From assembly GCA_039024635.1 (NCBI GenBank), contig JBCCQA010000002.1:62001-126000 (forward strand): a stretch of DNA of 64,000 nt. Reading direction: 5' to 3'. Source of the stretch: Kuafuiihalomonas sp039024635 (GTDB taxonomy: Bacteria; Myxococcota; Kuafuiibacteriia; Kuafuiibacteriales; Kuafuiibacteriaceae). Every line of letters starts with the position of its first letter. The first letter of the stretch is position 1. The position numbers were made by a program, and so were the translations under genes. Below the pieces are notes generated by a model. It did no database searches. It worked only from the letters and a program-made list of their open reading frames with translations, and had not been told where the DNA came from. Below, piece after piece: positions 32,288-41,577 of this stretch.

Positions 32288-32969
32288 GTCGTTCTCGCCA
32301 GCGAAGCAGGTCCCGAGGAAGGGGCGAGGACCACTCCTCTCGGTCTCCGCTGCCTGGCGCGTCAAAACTCAGGAGCGCGGCGTGCAGGAAGATTCGATCC
32401 ATCTGACGGCTCGATTCACCGGTGTACTTCTGCTCCCCCTGGAGCGGATGCCCTGCCAGTGCGAGCTGAACCCGAATCTGGTTCTTGACCCCGGTCTCGA
32501 GGACGACCTCCAGCAGGGCGCTGTCAGCGTGGCCTTCCACCACGAACCAGTGCAAGACCGCCTGCTTTCCCTTGCCGGGCGGCACGGCATACATTCGGTA
32601 GTTCCCTGTGTTTTGGGCTAGGTGATGCTCGAGGCGGCCTTGTTCCGCAGCCGGTCGCCCGTGGACCGCGGCCAGATAGCGCCGCTCGGCCGTGCGCGCC
32701 CGGAACTGACGCCGGAGCTGCTCCGCCGCCGCCTTGTCTCGGGCGAAGACCATGAGTCCCGAGACGTCGCGGTCCAGACGATGTACCGAGTGAACGAAGC
32801 CCCATTCTGCCCCTAAGAGATCGAGCAGGCACGGATCCGGCGCACCCTGCGCGCGCTGCACCAAGAGCCCGGGGCCCTTGTCCACCACCAGATGGCGTTC
32901 ACCGTCGTGGATCACGCGGTATCCGGACTCGTTACCGCGATAGGGGCGAATGCGTGTCCTCTTCGCCAC
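32211..32969 (-). CDS. RluA-family pseudouridine synthase
   Basis: 252 residues from GTG 32969. Catalytic motif VHRLDRDVSGLMVFA with Asp; 'KNQIRVQLALAGHPLQGEQKY' late motif. Lacks an S4 domain, so closer to the RluC/D-lite or TruC group. The basic C terminus (GRSSKPPAGPSPRRPGRPRRRR) overlaps the M16 gene on the opposite strand by 77 bases. Confidence 0.85.
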   Translation of the reverse strand: MAKRTRIRPYRGNESGYRVIHDGERHLVVDKGPGLLVQRAQGAPDPCLLDLLGAEWGFVHSVHRLDRDVSGLMVFARDKAAAEQLRRQFRARTAERRYLAAVHGRPAAEQGRLEHHLAQNTGNYRMYAVPPGKGKQAVLHWFVVEGHADSALLEVVLETGVKNQIRVQLALAGHPLQGEQKYTGESSRQMDRIFLHAALLSFDAPGSGDREEWSSPLPRDLLRWRERLREGRSSKPPAGPSPRRPGRPRRRR

Positions 32970-33011
32970 GGCTTGGCTTGTCCCACGGAACGCTTTCAGG
33001 GACGAGGAATC

Positions 33012-33779
33012 ATGAAGCCGGACCTTCCACTGGTCGTGACCGGGGCCGGACTCTCGGGCTGCATCGGCCGCTGGTTTGCCGACGCCTGGCCGGGTCGGGC
33101 TCGCTTCGTCGGGCCGGCGCTGTTCTTGGACCGGGACCCGGACCGAGAGAAGCAACAACTGCTCGTTCTGAGCCAGAGCTTGAGCCCCCACGCTCGTCTG
33201 GCCATCCGATCCGGCCCCGGCTACGCCCATTGCGTCGTCTGCGGATCCACCGACCCGAGGCCCATCTTGGCCGAAGCTGAATGGATCCAAACCCGAGCCA
33301 CCCGGGAGGGCGGATTGCGAATCGAAGGCCCTCTGGCCCAAATCGAGGCACTGCAGGCGCTCTTGTCGAACGCTGACGAAGGCGCCGCAGCCGAGAGTGG
33401 CTCCGCTCGGCCCCCCGTCGCTCTGCTCCACGACGGCCGGCCATGGGCCCGCCTCTTCGCCGAACTGACGGCGTGGACCCTTCTCGAACTTCTGGGCGCG
33501 GGCGCCGCCCGGTCCTTCGAGGCCCTGAACTTCGCCCACGGTGGCCTTCAAGCCCTTCCCCGGGACCGGCAAGGTGAGCTCTGGCTCTTCGGACGCTTCG
33601 CCGCCCCCCTTCGAGAGATCCTGAACGAAGCGGTCTCACCCCATCGCCTCCGCATGGTGGGGCTCGGCGCGGACGCTTGGCGGACGATCGTCCGCCCTAT
33701 GCAGGTATGGCCCCAAAGGGCGCCCTTCGCGCCCGATGGACCTCTTTATGGCCTCGAGGGCCCCATCGAGGTCGCGTGA
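33012..33779 (+). CDS. Hypothetical protein with weak SIS-like N terminus
   Basis: 255 residues from ATG 33012 with GAGG upstream. The first 60 residues (LVVTGAGLSGCIG, then 'LLVLSQSLSPHARLAIR') recall sugar-isomerase SIS domains, where 'SQSG' binds phosphosugar; here the Gly is Leu, so the match is doubtful. The rest has no known motif. Cytoplasmic. Divergent from the pseudouridine synthase gene across 42 bases. Confidence 0.55.
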   Translation: MKPDLPLVVTGAGLSGCIGRWFADAWPGRARFVGPALFLDRDPDREKQQLLVLSQSLSPHARLAIRSGPGYAHCVVCGSTDPRPILAEAEWIQTRATREGGLRIEGPLAQIEALQALLSNADEGAAAESGSARPPVALLHDGRPWARLFAELTAWTLLELLGAGAARSFEALNFAHGGLQALPRDRQGELWLFGRFAAPLREILNEAVSPHRLRMVGLGADAWRTIVRPMQVWPQRAPFAPDGPLYGLEGPIEVA

Positions 33780-33825
33780 TCGCCTTCGGCTTTGCTCTCC
33801 TGAATCAGCGTGTTAGCCCGGGCCT

Positions 33826-34800
33826 GTGCTGAAGTACCGGGCAGATATCCGGACCCTGATGGTGATGGCGACCTTTTTTGCCCTCATCGCGGCCGCCTGG
33901 CAGCTGCCTTGGGGCTGGTCCCAGCTTATGGCGACCTTCGTCATCGCGCAGCTGTCCTTCGTGTGCGCCGTCATCACCCACAACACGATCCACTGCCCGA
34001 TGTTCAAGAGCCGCTGGCTCAACAAGCTGACCCAGATCGTGTTGACCCTGACCTACGGCCACCCGGTGAGCTCCTTCGTCCCCGGCCACAACTTGGCCCA
34101 TCACCACGCTCCCCAATCGGCCCGGGACGTGATGCGAACGACAAAGCTTCGGTTTCGGTGGAACCTCCTCAATCAGCTGTTCCACCCCCTGGTCGTGAGC
34201 GGATCCATCATGAAGGGCGAGTGGGAGTACTGCTCGCGCATGCGAACGGAACGGCCGCGCTGGTTCAGACAGTTGATGATCGAGACCGTAGCCCTCGTCG
34301 CCTTCGTGGTGGCCCTGGGGATCCTGGACTTCTGGAAGCTGCTTCTCTTCGTCATCATCCCCTATCAGTTCGCGGCCTGGGGGATCATCGGCATCAACTT
34401 CTTCCAGCACGACGGCTGCGATGAACACCATCCCCACAACCACAGCCGCAACTTCACCGGTCACCTGACCAATTGGTGGCTGTTCAACAATGGCTTTCAC
34501 GCCATTCACCACATGCACCCAAGCATGCACTGGAGCCTCCTCCGAAAAGCCCATGAGCTTGAGGTGGCCCCCTTCAACCACCCGAACCTCGACCAGGCCT
34601 CCCTCTTCGGTTACGGGCTCCGGGCGCTGGTCTGGCCGGGTAGGCGCCTGCGCTACGACGGAACGCCCCTCATCCTCCCCGACCCCATCCCGGACGAGTC
34701 CTGGGTGCCCGTTCGAGGTGAGACCCCGGTCACGCTGGCCCACGGCGCAGAAGAGGACGAGAGCGAGAGCGAGGCCTCTTTGGGCCGCGCCCGAGCCTGA
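33826..34800 (+). CDS. Fatty acid desaturase-family membrane enzyme
   Basis: 324 residues from GTG 33826. Di-iron histidine boxes: HNTIHCP (about 52-58), HNLAHHH (about 88-94), HDGCDEHH...HNHSRN and GFHAIHHMHP (late box). Hydrophobic segments between them form the membrane core. Introduces a double bond or hydroxyl into an acyl chain or a related lipid; regiochemistry unknown. The acidic C-terminal tail is extra. Stands between unrelated genes. Confidence 0.85.
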   Translation: MLKYRADIRTLMVMATFFALIAAAWQLPWGWSQLMATFVIAQLSFVCAVITHNTIHCPMFKSRWLNKLTQIVLTLTYGHPVSSFVPGHNLAHHHAPQSARDVMRTTKLRFRWNLLNQLFHPLVVSGSIMKGEWEYCSRMRTERPRWFRQLMIETVALVAFVVALGILDFWKLLLFVIIPYQFAAWGIIGINFFQHDGCDEHHPHNHSRNFTGHLTNWWLFNNGFHAIHHMHPSMHWSLLRKAHELEVAPFNHPNLDQASLFGYGLRALVWPGRRLRYDGTPLILPDPIPDESWVPVRGETPVTLAHGAEEDESESEASLGRARA

Positions 34801-34876
34801 CCCGATGCTCCGAGAGGGGGGCCAGGTCTCCTAACAAGCTCATACTCCGGGGCAGGCGACCGATTCTGGGGAGGCC

Positions 34877-36124
34877 ATGTCCTCTTCGACTCCGGGCGAG
34901 CGGGCCGAACGCGCCCAAGCCCTGGCCCGAGAACTCAACCAGCAGATTCAGCTCGCCGTCGCCCGATTCGAGCTGCTCCTCAAGTCCACTCGGGACGGAC
35001 TATGGGATGTGGCCTTCGAGCACGCCGATCCCTTGTCAGCCGACAACCTGTGCTGGTTCTCCGACAGCTTTCGTCGCCATCTCGGACTCGACGAAGCAGC
35101 CTCTCGTTCCGGAGCCTGGCTGGAGCTCATCCACGAGGAGGACCGCCCCCTCTTCGAAGAGGCCTTTCGAAGCCACGTCCTCGATTCGGGCGCCGAGGCC
35201 TTCGACCTGCGCTTTCGAATGACTACCCCGGATGGGCTCCGGTCCTTTCACGGGACAGGCGCCACCTTGCGCTCCGACGAGGGTCGGCCCATCCGCTTCG
35301 CAGGTCTTCTTCGGGATGTGACCAAGGAGCAAGACATGCTGGCCGCCATCGACAGCGTGATGGGTCGGCTGCACGAATCGACGGGACGCATCCAAGCCGG
35401 AAGCCAGGAGCTCAAGGCGGCCAGCGACCAGACGGCCGAAGACGCCAGACTCGCCTCCGAGTCGGCATCGACTGTCCATGAGAGCGTTCACCAGATGAGT
35501 ACTAGCACGGCAGATCTGGAAAGCGTTGTGCGAGAGATCGCCGAGAACGCAAGCCGCGCCAGCGCGGTGGCGAGCCGAGGGGTGAGTCAGGTTCAGCGAG
35601 CCAACAGCACCATGCAGACCCTGGACGTCAGCAGCCAGGAGATCGGCAACGTGACGAAGCTGATCATCTCCATCGCCGAGCAGACGAACTTGCTCGCCCT
35701 CAACGCCACCATCGAAGCGGCGCGGGCCGGTGAGGCTGGAAAGGGCTTTGCCGTTGTCGCCAATGAGGTCAAGGAGCTGGCCAAAGAGACGGCGCGGGCC
35801 ACCGAGAGCATCAGCGAGAAGATCGACGCCATTCAAAAGAGCACCGCTTCGAGTATGGAGGCGACCACCGAGATAACCTCCATCATCAACGACATCAACG
35901 ACATGCAGACGAGCATCGCGGGCGCAGTGGAAGAGCAGCACGCCACGATCCGAGAGGTGGCTCGCTTCTCCCGCAGCGCCGAGTCCGAGGCCGAGCGCAT
36001 CGCCAGCAGCTTGGAAAACCTGAAGGACGGCGCACAGAAGGTGGGCCGCATCGGTCGGGAGAACGGAGAGAGCGCGGCGTCTCTCACCGAGCTATCTCAG
36101 CGCTTGTCTTCCATCCTATCCTGA
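34877..36124 (+). CDS. Soluble PAS-containing methyl-accepting chemotaxis protein
   Basis: 415 residues, ATG with GGGGAGG three bases before. An N-terminal PAS-like domain (about 40-155: 'DGLWDVAFEHA', 'WLELIHEEDRPLF', 'GRPIRFAGLLRDVT') is followed by an MCP signalling domain (about 170-415) with the strictly conserved hairpin tip around 'AEQTNLLALNATIEAARAGE'. No transmembrane segment, so a cytoplasmic sensor that should signal to a CheA/CheW complex. No che gene is nearby. Confidence 0.92.
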   Translation: MSSSTPGERAERAQALARELNQQIQLAVARFELLLKSTRDGLWDVAFEHADPLSADNLCWFSDSFRRHLGLDEAASRSGAWLELIHEEDRPLFEEAFRSHVLDSGAEAFDLRFRMTTPDGLRSFHGTGATLRSDEGRPIRFAGLLRDVTKEQDMLAAIDSVMGRLHESTGRIQAGSQELKAASDQTAEDARLASESASTVHESVHQMSTSTADLESVVREIAENASRASAVASRGVSQVQRANSTMQTLDVSSQEIGNVTKLIISIAEQTNLLALNATIEAARAGEAGKGFAVVANEVKELAKETARATESISEKIDAIQKSTASSMEATTEITSIINDINDMQTSIAGAVEEQHATIREVARFSRSAESEAERIASSLENLKDGAQKVGRIGRENGESAASLTELSQRLSSILS

Positions 36125-36179
36125 GACCGCCCCAGAGTACCGGACTGCCTGGAGCGGCGGAACTTGCTAGAAGGGCTTC

Positions 36180-36929
36180 GTGCCGCGACCCAACTGGTTC
36201 GACCGAGACAATGAGAGCTACGCTCGCTATCGGCCGAGCTACCCAGACGAGCTGCTCCAGGCGCTGTGCGCCCAGGCCCCGCGCAGCGACGTAGCCGTGG
36301 ACGTGGGCTGCGGGACCGGCCAGTTGAGCTTGGCGCTCGCATCCCGCTTCGATGAGGTCTACGCCCTCGACCCCAGTCGCAGTCAGCTCCAGCACGCGCC
36401 CGAGCATCCTCGAATCGACTACCGGGAGGCATCCGCGGAATCGATGCCCCTGGACGACGGCACGGCCGCTTTGATGACCGCGGCCCAGGCCGTTCACTGG
36501 TTCGAGCTCGACCGCTTCTGCGCTGAAGCTCGGCGCGTTCTTTCGCCGGACGGCGTACTGGCCCTCATCGCCTACGGTGCCTGCCGACTGGAGGACCGGA
36601 TCCATCCCCTCTTCGAGTCCTTTTACTTGGAGACGCTCGGACCCTACTGGTCGCCGGAGAGGGCGCTGGTGGACGAAGGCTACCAAAGCCTTCAGCTACC
36701 GTTCGCTGAGCTGCCGAGTCTTGACCTCGAGATCCGGGCCGCCTGGGCTCAGGACCAAATCATCGGCTACGTCGGCACCTGGTCCGCCGTTCGAAGAGCT
36801 CGAGCATCGGGGTCTGGCGACCTGCTCGATCGCTTCGCCAAGACCTTCGCCCAAGCCTTGGGCGATCCCGAGCGTCGCGTGGACATCGCGTGGCCCGTTT
36901 ACGTCCGTCTCTTTCGCATGTCCCACTAG
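36180..36929 (+). CDS. SAM-dependent methyltransferase (type 11-like)
   Basis: 249 residues from GTG 36180, GAAGG upstream. SAM motif VDVGCGTGQ near 38-46, 'ALDPSRSQL', then 'ESMPLDDGTAALMTAAQAVHWF'. The motif set, especially the 'AQAVHWF' after the acidic loop, matches small-molecule methyltransferases of the Crg1/TMT1 group. Substrate unknown. Transcribed after the chemoreceptor with a 55-base gap. Confidence 0.85.
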   Translation: MPRPNWFDRDNESYARYRPSYPDELLQALCAQAPRSDVAVDVGCGTGQLSLALASRFDEVYALDPSRSQLQHAPEHPRIDYREASAESMPLDDGTAALMTAAQAVHWFELDRFCAEARRVLSPDGVLALIAYGACRLEDRIHPLFESFYLETLGPYWSPERALVDEGYQSLQLPFAELPSLDLEIRAAWAQDQIIGYVGTWSAVRRARASGSGDLLDRFAKTFAQALGDPERRVDIAWPVYVRLFRMSH

Positions 36930-36979
36930 GGTTGTACGCGAAGACGGCGGCGACCGAGCCCGACGCCCATTCCTGGGAG

Positions 36980-38110
36980 TCAGCTCTCGGCGGTCAGGAT
37001 AGCGGTCGACAACAGATCCAAGGCCTCGACCGACTCCACCGCGGCATCCAGGTAGGGAAGGGCCACCGCACCTTCGCCCCCTTCGGCTCGGCTCTCGTCC
37101 TCCAGCGCGCTGCGGAGGCTGCGATGGGCCTCCAGCTTCTCGGACTCGGTCAAAGCGAGGGGGATGAGCTTCTCCAGCGCCGCCACCAGAACCGCATCTT
37201 GGTGGCCGTCCTGTCGATCCTTGGGCGCATCCACCGGGTCTTGGGACGCGTAGCTTCGATTCAGGATAAAGCCCTCGTTTCGAAGACCGAGCTCGCCGAT
37301 GCGATGCTGAAAATAGCGGGCCTCCTCCAAAGCCGCCTCGTCGGGGCTGGTCACCACGAGGAAGGCTGCTTGATCCGACTGGAGTAGCTCCCGCACGCCG
37401 CTGGCGTGAACGCGCATTCGATTGAAGAGCTTGCCGAAGGCGCCCAAGAACTGGCGGAGCTCGAGGGCGAAGGACTCGCCGAAGGTCTTGGCCAGGGCCG
37501 TGGACACGACTTTGGACGCGGCGCGGATCATGGCCCCGGCTCGCTCGGCGGTCTCGGGCGCGAAGATGGCCAGGGTGCGCTCGTCGAGGAAGCGGGCCAG
37601 GCGGCGGGGCGCATCCAGAAAGTCCAGGGCGTTTCGGGAGGGTGGGGTATCGAGGACGATGAGATCGTAGCGCCCCTCTTCTTGAAAGGCGTAGAGGGCC
37701 TCGGCTGCCGTATACTCCTGCAGACCCGTCATGACCTCGGAGAGCGCTTGGTAGAGCCTGGTCTCACGGATGGCCTGGGCGTCTTCGGGACTGGGCGCGA
37801 AGCGATCGACGACCGACTCTAGCACCACTCTAGGATCCAGCATCCAGGCCGACAGCAAGCCGTTGGGCGGCAGGTGAACACCCGCGTCGAGGAGCCGCTC
37901 CTCGGGGATGTCGAAAGGCGCTTTCCCCGTCGGTGGGATGCCCAAGGCCTGGGCCAAGCGACGGGCGGGATCGATGGTGAGGACCAGAGCCCGACGTCCG
38001 GAGCGAGCCGCTGCCAGGGCCAGAGCGGCTGAGGTCGTCGTCTTGCCAACGCCTCCCGCTCCGCACACGACGATGACGCGGCGCTCTCGTACGTGGCGGG
38101 CAAGCTTCAA
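36980..38110 (-). CDS. ArsA/Get3-family ATPase, subunit lacking the signature lysine
   Basis: 376 residues. Deviant Walker A CGAGGVGKTTT (16-26): the P-loop Lys23 is intact but the signature lysine position (KGGVGK) is Ala18. Switch II-like 'LIVLDTPPSRNALDFL' and 'LTIDPARRLAQAL' are typical of ArsA/Get3. Contains long helical insertions for substrate binding. ATGA overlap with the second ATPase gene, so stoichiometric synthesis and a heterodimer are likely. Confidence 0.88.
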   Translation of the reverse strand: MKLARHVRERRVIVVCGAGGVGKTTTSAALALAAARSGRRALVLTIDPARRLAQALGIPPTGKAPFDIPEERLLDAGVHLPPNGLLSAWMLDPRVVLESVVDRFAPSPEDAQAIRETRLYQALSEVMTGLQEYTAAEALYAFQEEGRYDLIVLDTPPSRNALDFLDAPRRLARFLDERTLAIFAPETAERAGAMIRAASKVVSTALAKTFGESFALELRQFLGAFGKLFNRMRVHASGVRELLQSDQAAFLVVTSPDEAALEEARYFQHRIGELGLRNEGFILNRSYASQDPVDAPKDRQDGHQDAVLVAALEKLIPLALTESEKLEAHRSLRSALEDESRAEGGEGAVALPYLDAAVESVEALDLLSTAILTAES

Positions 38111-39012
38111 CGGGGGCCTCCCAGCTCTCGAATGACGCCCTCGAGGACGGCCTGATCGTCACCGCCGATCTCCGGCAGGTGCAGTTGCGGGGTCCCGTTG
38201 GGCGCCTCGTTCAGAAAACGCTGCCTCGCCGTCCGCGCCCGATCCAGCCTGCGGAACTCCCGGGAGCCCATGAGTCGGCGCTCGCCCTGGGCCAGGTGCA
38301 GGTCCAGGGCATCCCGCTCCGCGTCTGTGAAGGGGTCAAGGGGAAGTCGATTGAGGATCAGGCCCCCCACCCGAATACCGAGCTTCTCCAGGCCCCGATG
38401 AAGCTCCACCGTCTCCGAGACGGGCATGGCCTCGGGCAGCGAGGCGAGGACGGCGTGACTCCGCTGAGGATCAGTCATGGTGTCGAGACCCTCCCGAATG
38501 GCGTTGCCAATGAGTCCGCCCGGTACGACCTTGAGAACGGTTCGAGGCAGCGAAGCAAGGCCCAAGGCATGGCCCGTGGCAGGGAGATCGATGATCACGT
38601 GGTCATAGGTGTCCCGCCGCAGGAGCTCGACCAGCTGAAAGAGGGTCCCGACCTCAGGAAAAGCGGGGGCGGCCATGAGAAAGCGCTTGAGCGCTGCGCT
38701 CCGCATCGCCGCGTCTACCAGCACCCGAACGCGCAGGGCGGCCTGCAGAAACTGCCTATGACCGGCCGAAGGCACGAGGCGAACGCCGTCGATGTTGAGC
38801 CCGAGGGAGACGGGCTCGGTCCCTCGGAGCTCGGATCGACCGAGCCGCTGCATCAGGGGGGAGCCGGTCGATGCATCGTTCGAAACTTCTGCCGCCAGCA
38901 CGCGTCGCCCGGCCTCCGCGGCCCGGCGAACCAGCGCAGCCGTGATAGTTGTTTTCCCTACGCCTCCCTTGCCGGTGACCATGACCAGCTTCCGGTCCCA
39001 GAGGGGCTCCAC
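38107..39012 (-). CDS. ArsA/Get3-family ATPase, subunit with the signature lysine
   Basis: 301 residues. Walker A GKGGVGKTTITAA (14-26) with both the signature Lys15 and P-loop Lys20, then 'VIIDLPATGHALGLA' (switch II). Shorter than the partner. In the pair only this subunit can give the lysine that reaches across the dimer to the other nucleotide. The arrangement resembles the paired actinobacterial Get3 homologues, as recalled. Likely role: membrane or tail-anchored protein targeting, not arsenite export (no arsB/arsD nearby). Confidence 0.88.
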   Translation of the reverse strand: MEPLWDRKLVMVTGKGGVGKTTITAALVRRAAEAGRRVLAAEVSNDASTGSPLMQRLGRSELRGTEPVSLGLNIDGVRLVPSAGHRQFLQAALRVRVLVDAAMRSAALKRFLMAAPAFPEVGTLFQLVELLRRDTYDHVIIDLPATGHALGLASLPRTVLKVVPGGLIGNAIREGLDTMTDPQRSHAVLASLPEAMPVSETVELHRGLEKLGIRVGGLILNRLPLDPFTDAERDALDLHLAQGERRLMGSREFRRLDRARTARQRFLNEAPNGTPQLHLPEIGGDDQAVLEGVIRELGGPR

Positions 39013-39089
39013 GGGTGCACGGATCGCACGCCAGCCCCTTCGAATCCATGCTCGCTGTACATTTCTGCCGGCCGGGGCGATGACGCGGA

Positions 39090-39749
39090 ATGCCCGCCCG
39101 GGCTAGACCTCTGGACGTCCTCTACGAGGACGACGACTTCCTCGCCATTCTGAAGCCGGCAGGGATTCCCGTGCATGGCGGGGCGAAGACCAAGGTCGCC
39201 ACCGTTCTCGCCCGGCTCCCGAACGGCCTTCGGCCCGTGCATCGCCTCGACGCCCCCACCAGCGGCGTCCTGCTCCTGGCCAAGAGCCGCTCGGCGGCGG
39301 CCTGGGCAGGTGAAGCTTGGCACAAGAGCACCAAGACCTATGAGGCCCTCGTGGTCGGCTATTGGACTGGCCCCACGACCATCGACAGCCCATTGGACGA
39401 CGGTGAGGGCCGGAGCCTGGGCGCGCGGACCGAGGTCCAGTGCCTTCAGCAGGCCGAAGGGGCCAGCCATTTGGAGCTGCGCCTCGACACCGGCCGCTTT
39501 CATCAGATCCGACGTCACCTAAGTGCCGTGGGCCACCCGGTATGGATGGACGACAAGCACGGGGATTTCGGGGCCAACCGCCAATTCAGAATGAAGTGTC
39601 GAAGCGAAGGGCGCCCCACACCCAAACACCTGTTGCTCCACGCGCGGCGCCTGGACTGGTGGAGGCCCACCATCGAGGCCCCCACCCCGACTCGCTGGAT
39701 TTCGTGGGCCCGTTCATTGGGGCTCGATCTAGGCGCAAGGGAGCACTAG
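39090..39749 (+). CDS. RluA-family pseudouridine synthase
   Basis: 219 residues from ATG 39090. Motif PVHRLDAPTSGVLLLAK with the catalytic Asp; 'GRFHQIRRHLSAVGHPV' late motif. No S4 domain. Like TruC/RluA enzymes acting on tRNA or rRNA. Divergent from the ArsA pair across 77 bases. The RDD gene follows after 9 bases. Confidence 0.9.
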   Translation: MPARARPLDVLYEDDDFLAILKPAGIPVHGGAKTKVATVLARLPNGLRPVHRLDAPTSGVLLLAKSRSAAAWAGEAWHKSTKTYEALVVGYWTGPTTIDSPLDDGEGRSLGARTEVQCLQQAEGASHLELRLDTGRFHQIRRHLSAVGHPVWMDDKHGDFGANRQFRMKCRSEGRPTPKHLLLHARRLDWWRPTIEAPTPTRWISWARSLGLDLGAREH

Positions 39750-39758
39750 CCTCAGGCC

Positions 39759-40193
39759 GTGCCTTTGTCACGACGCCTCCTAGGCGTATTGGTCGACGCG
39801 GCCCTTCTGGGCGCGGTGGCCGCTCTCTGTATTTGGGGGGGCGTGTTCGGCCAGGCCGCGGCCGGCACCGATTGGCTGGAACCGGATGAATGGCTGCCCC
39901 TCATCCAAGGCGGGGGCCTCATCACCGTATTGATCGGGACGGTCGCCCTCTCCACCCTGCTCCACGGGCTGTGCCACGGCCTGACAGGAAGCAGCCCCGG
40001 AAAGATGCTGCTCGGGGCGACCGTGCTCCATGCCGGCGCCCCCGCGACGCCGAAGCGACTGGCCGCGCGCAGCGCCCTCGCGGGCTTGGGTGCGCTTCTC
40101 TTCTTCGTCGGCCCCGCATGGATTCTCCTCACCCCTCGTCAACGTGCCCTGCACGATCTGCTGACTCGGACCCAGGTCGGACCTTCGGAATGA
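39759..40193 (+). CDS. RDD-family membrane protein
   Basis: 144 residues from GTG 39759. 'SRRLLGVLVDAALLG' is the RDD entry (Arg and Asp in the first helix); 'SSPGKMLLG' and the end 'TPRQRALHDLLTRTQV' are the other family marks. Three hydrophobic segments (about 10-30, 52-72, 105-125). Function of the family is mostly unknown, perhaps transport or regulation. Confidence 0.85.
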   Translation: MPLSRRLLGVLVDAALLGAVAALCIWGGVFGQAAAGTDWLEPDEWLPLIQGGGLITVLIGTVALSTLLHGLCHGLTGSSPGKMLLGATVLHAGAPATPKRLAARSALAGLGALLFFVGPAWILLTPRQRALHDLLTRTQVGPSE

Positions 40194-40221
40194 GCCTCTG
40201 CCCTCGTCCGTTCTGGAGCCC

Positions 40222-41559
40222 GTGATCCGCGCTTGGGTCATCCCGCTCCTGCTCCTCCCTTCGGTGCAGGCCCTCGCCGAAGATGCCCTGGTCTTCCGGG
40301 CCTCGACCGCTCGAGACGTCCTGGACGAGCTTCGCCGGGTCCATCCCCTCGTTCGCGCCCGGGTACCGCGGATCCTGGCCGACACAACGCCGCCTCCGGG
40401 ACTCGAGGCCGACGCCCCGGCCGAGCTGCGCTTGATTCAGAGCGGCGTCATCCTCGTGGGGCTGCACGTGGCCGACCGAGAGGCAGTGGATGAATGGCTC
40501 AGTTCTCAGCTCGAGGAACCTGAAGCGGGCATCCATTTAGTTTGGGCCCACGCGCCCGAGGCCCTGTGTGCCCGTCGAGAGGCCCACCTGTGGTGCCAAA
40601 TCGGCGTAGGCGAAGAGGGCGTCCGACCTCTCCGCAAAGCCACAGAGGCCGAGCCCAGTCCCCCTCCGGAGGGGCGCTGGGCCCTTCGCGCCCACGCATC
40701 CCGACTGACGCGGTGGCTTCTGCGATGGGAGCTGGCCCGGGCCCAGCGGGCCATGCACTTCGAATCCCCCGAAGGCCGGCGGGCTCGGCGACGAGCCGCG
40801 GCACGGCGGGCCCAGGCAAGGGGCGAGCTTCTCCGCGATGTGCAAGACATCCTGCTGATTCGAGACGAAGGAGAACTGCGCCTTGAGCTGAACCTGAGTC
40901 CGAGCGCGGCAGGCCGGCTCGACGAGGCGACGGTTCCGATCGATCCGAGGATTGCCGGCTGGACGATGGGGCCTGCACTGCTGAGCGGCTTCAGCCGTCT
41001 CGGCAGCAGCCTGGTCGCCGGCTGGACGAAACCACTGGGTTTGGGGGACGGGCCATCGATCCGGATCGACGGCGGCTACGCCCTCGCGGCCTTCGGCGTC
41101 GACCCCTACCACAGGCCCGAGGCCGAGCTCGGGGTCGCCCATCGAATGGGGGCCATGCTCTCGAGCGCACTCGCCGCGCCCAGCGCATCCTCAAGCACCA
41201 CGACCGTCCATTTGAAACGCGACGTGGCCGGAACCCCATTGGAGCTCTTGGACCGTGACGGGGTTATGGTCATGGGCTATGGCCACGGCGCTGGCGCAGC
41301 CGCCGTCCGTCGCCTGGAGAACTGCAGTCCGCTCATCGTGCCCGACGAGCTGCTCGTTCACGCGCGTATCGACCTGCACGCTATCAAGGCCGCACTAAAC
41401 GCCATCCCCGAACCAGCGATGGCGCGACCGGAGCTCGGGTGGCTGCAGAGCGTGCAAGCCATGGCCCAGGCATGGCCGCGAGAGCTGCGAAGCCTCGAGC
41501 TGGAGCTTCGGCGAGCGGAAACACAGCGCATCCAGCTGAGCCTCCAGGCCGTGCCTTGA
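40222..41559 (+). CDS. Periplasmic hypothetical protein
   Basis: 445 residues from GTG 40222, GGAG three bases before. Signal peptide 'VIPLLLLPSVQALA'. The mature part has an alpha/beta first half with an Arg-rich helical block (about 185-215, RARRRAAARRAQARGELLRDV) and a second half with 'MGPALLSGFSRLGSSLVAG' (about 250-270) that could be amphipathic. Not recognised. Soluble secreted protein; the neighbours give no clue. Confidence 0.7.
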   Translation: MIRAWVIPLLLLPSVQALAEDALVFRASTARDVLDELRRVHPLVRARVPRILADTTPPPGLEADAPAELRLIQSGVILVGLHVADREAVDEWLSSQLEEPEAGIHLVWAHAPEALCARREAHLWCQIGVGEEGVRPLRKATEAEPSPPPEGRWALRAHASRLTRWLLRWELARAQRAMHFESPEGRRARRRAAARRAQARGELLRDVQDILLIRDEGELRLELNLSPSAAGRLDEATVPIDPRIAGWTMGPALLSGFSRLGSSLVAGWTKPLGLGDGPSIRIDGGYALAAFGVDPYHRPEAELGVAHRMGAMLSSALAAPSASSSTTTVHLKRDVAGTPLELLDRDGVMVMGYGHGAGAAAVRRLENCSPLIVPDELLVHARIDLHAIKAALNAIPEPAMARPELGWLQSVQAMAQAWPRELRSLELELRRAETQRIQLSLQAVP

Positions 41560-41577
41560 TCTTGTCTTCATTGGAGC

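Noticed and set aside
33012..33779. Sugar isomerase (SIS) assignment
   Set aside because: The defining SQSG turn reads SQSL and no other motif supports it; left as hypothetical.
36980..39012. Arsenite export system
   Set aside because: No arsB, arsD or arsR nearby and cysteine metal sites are not visible; Get3-like targeting is more plausible.
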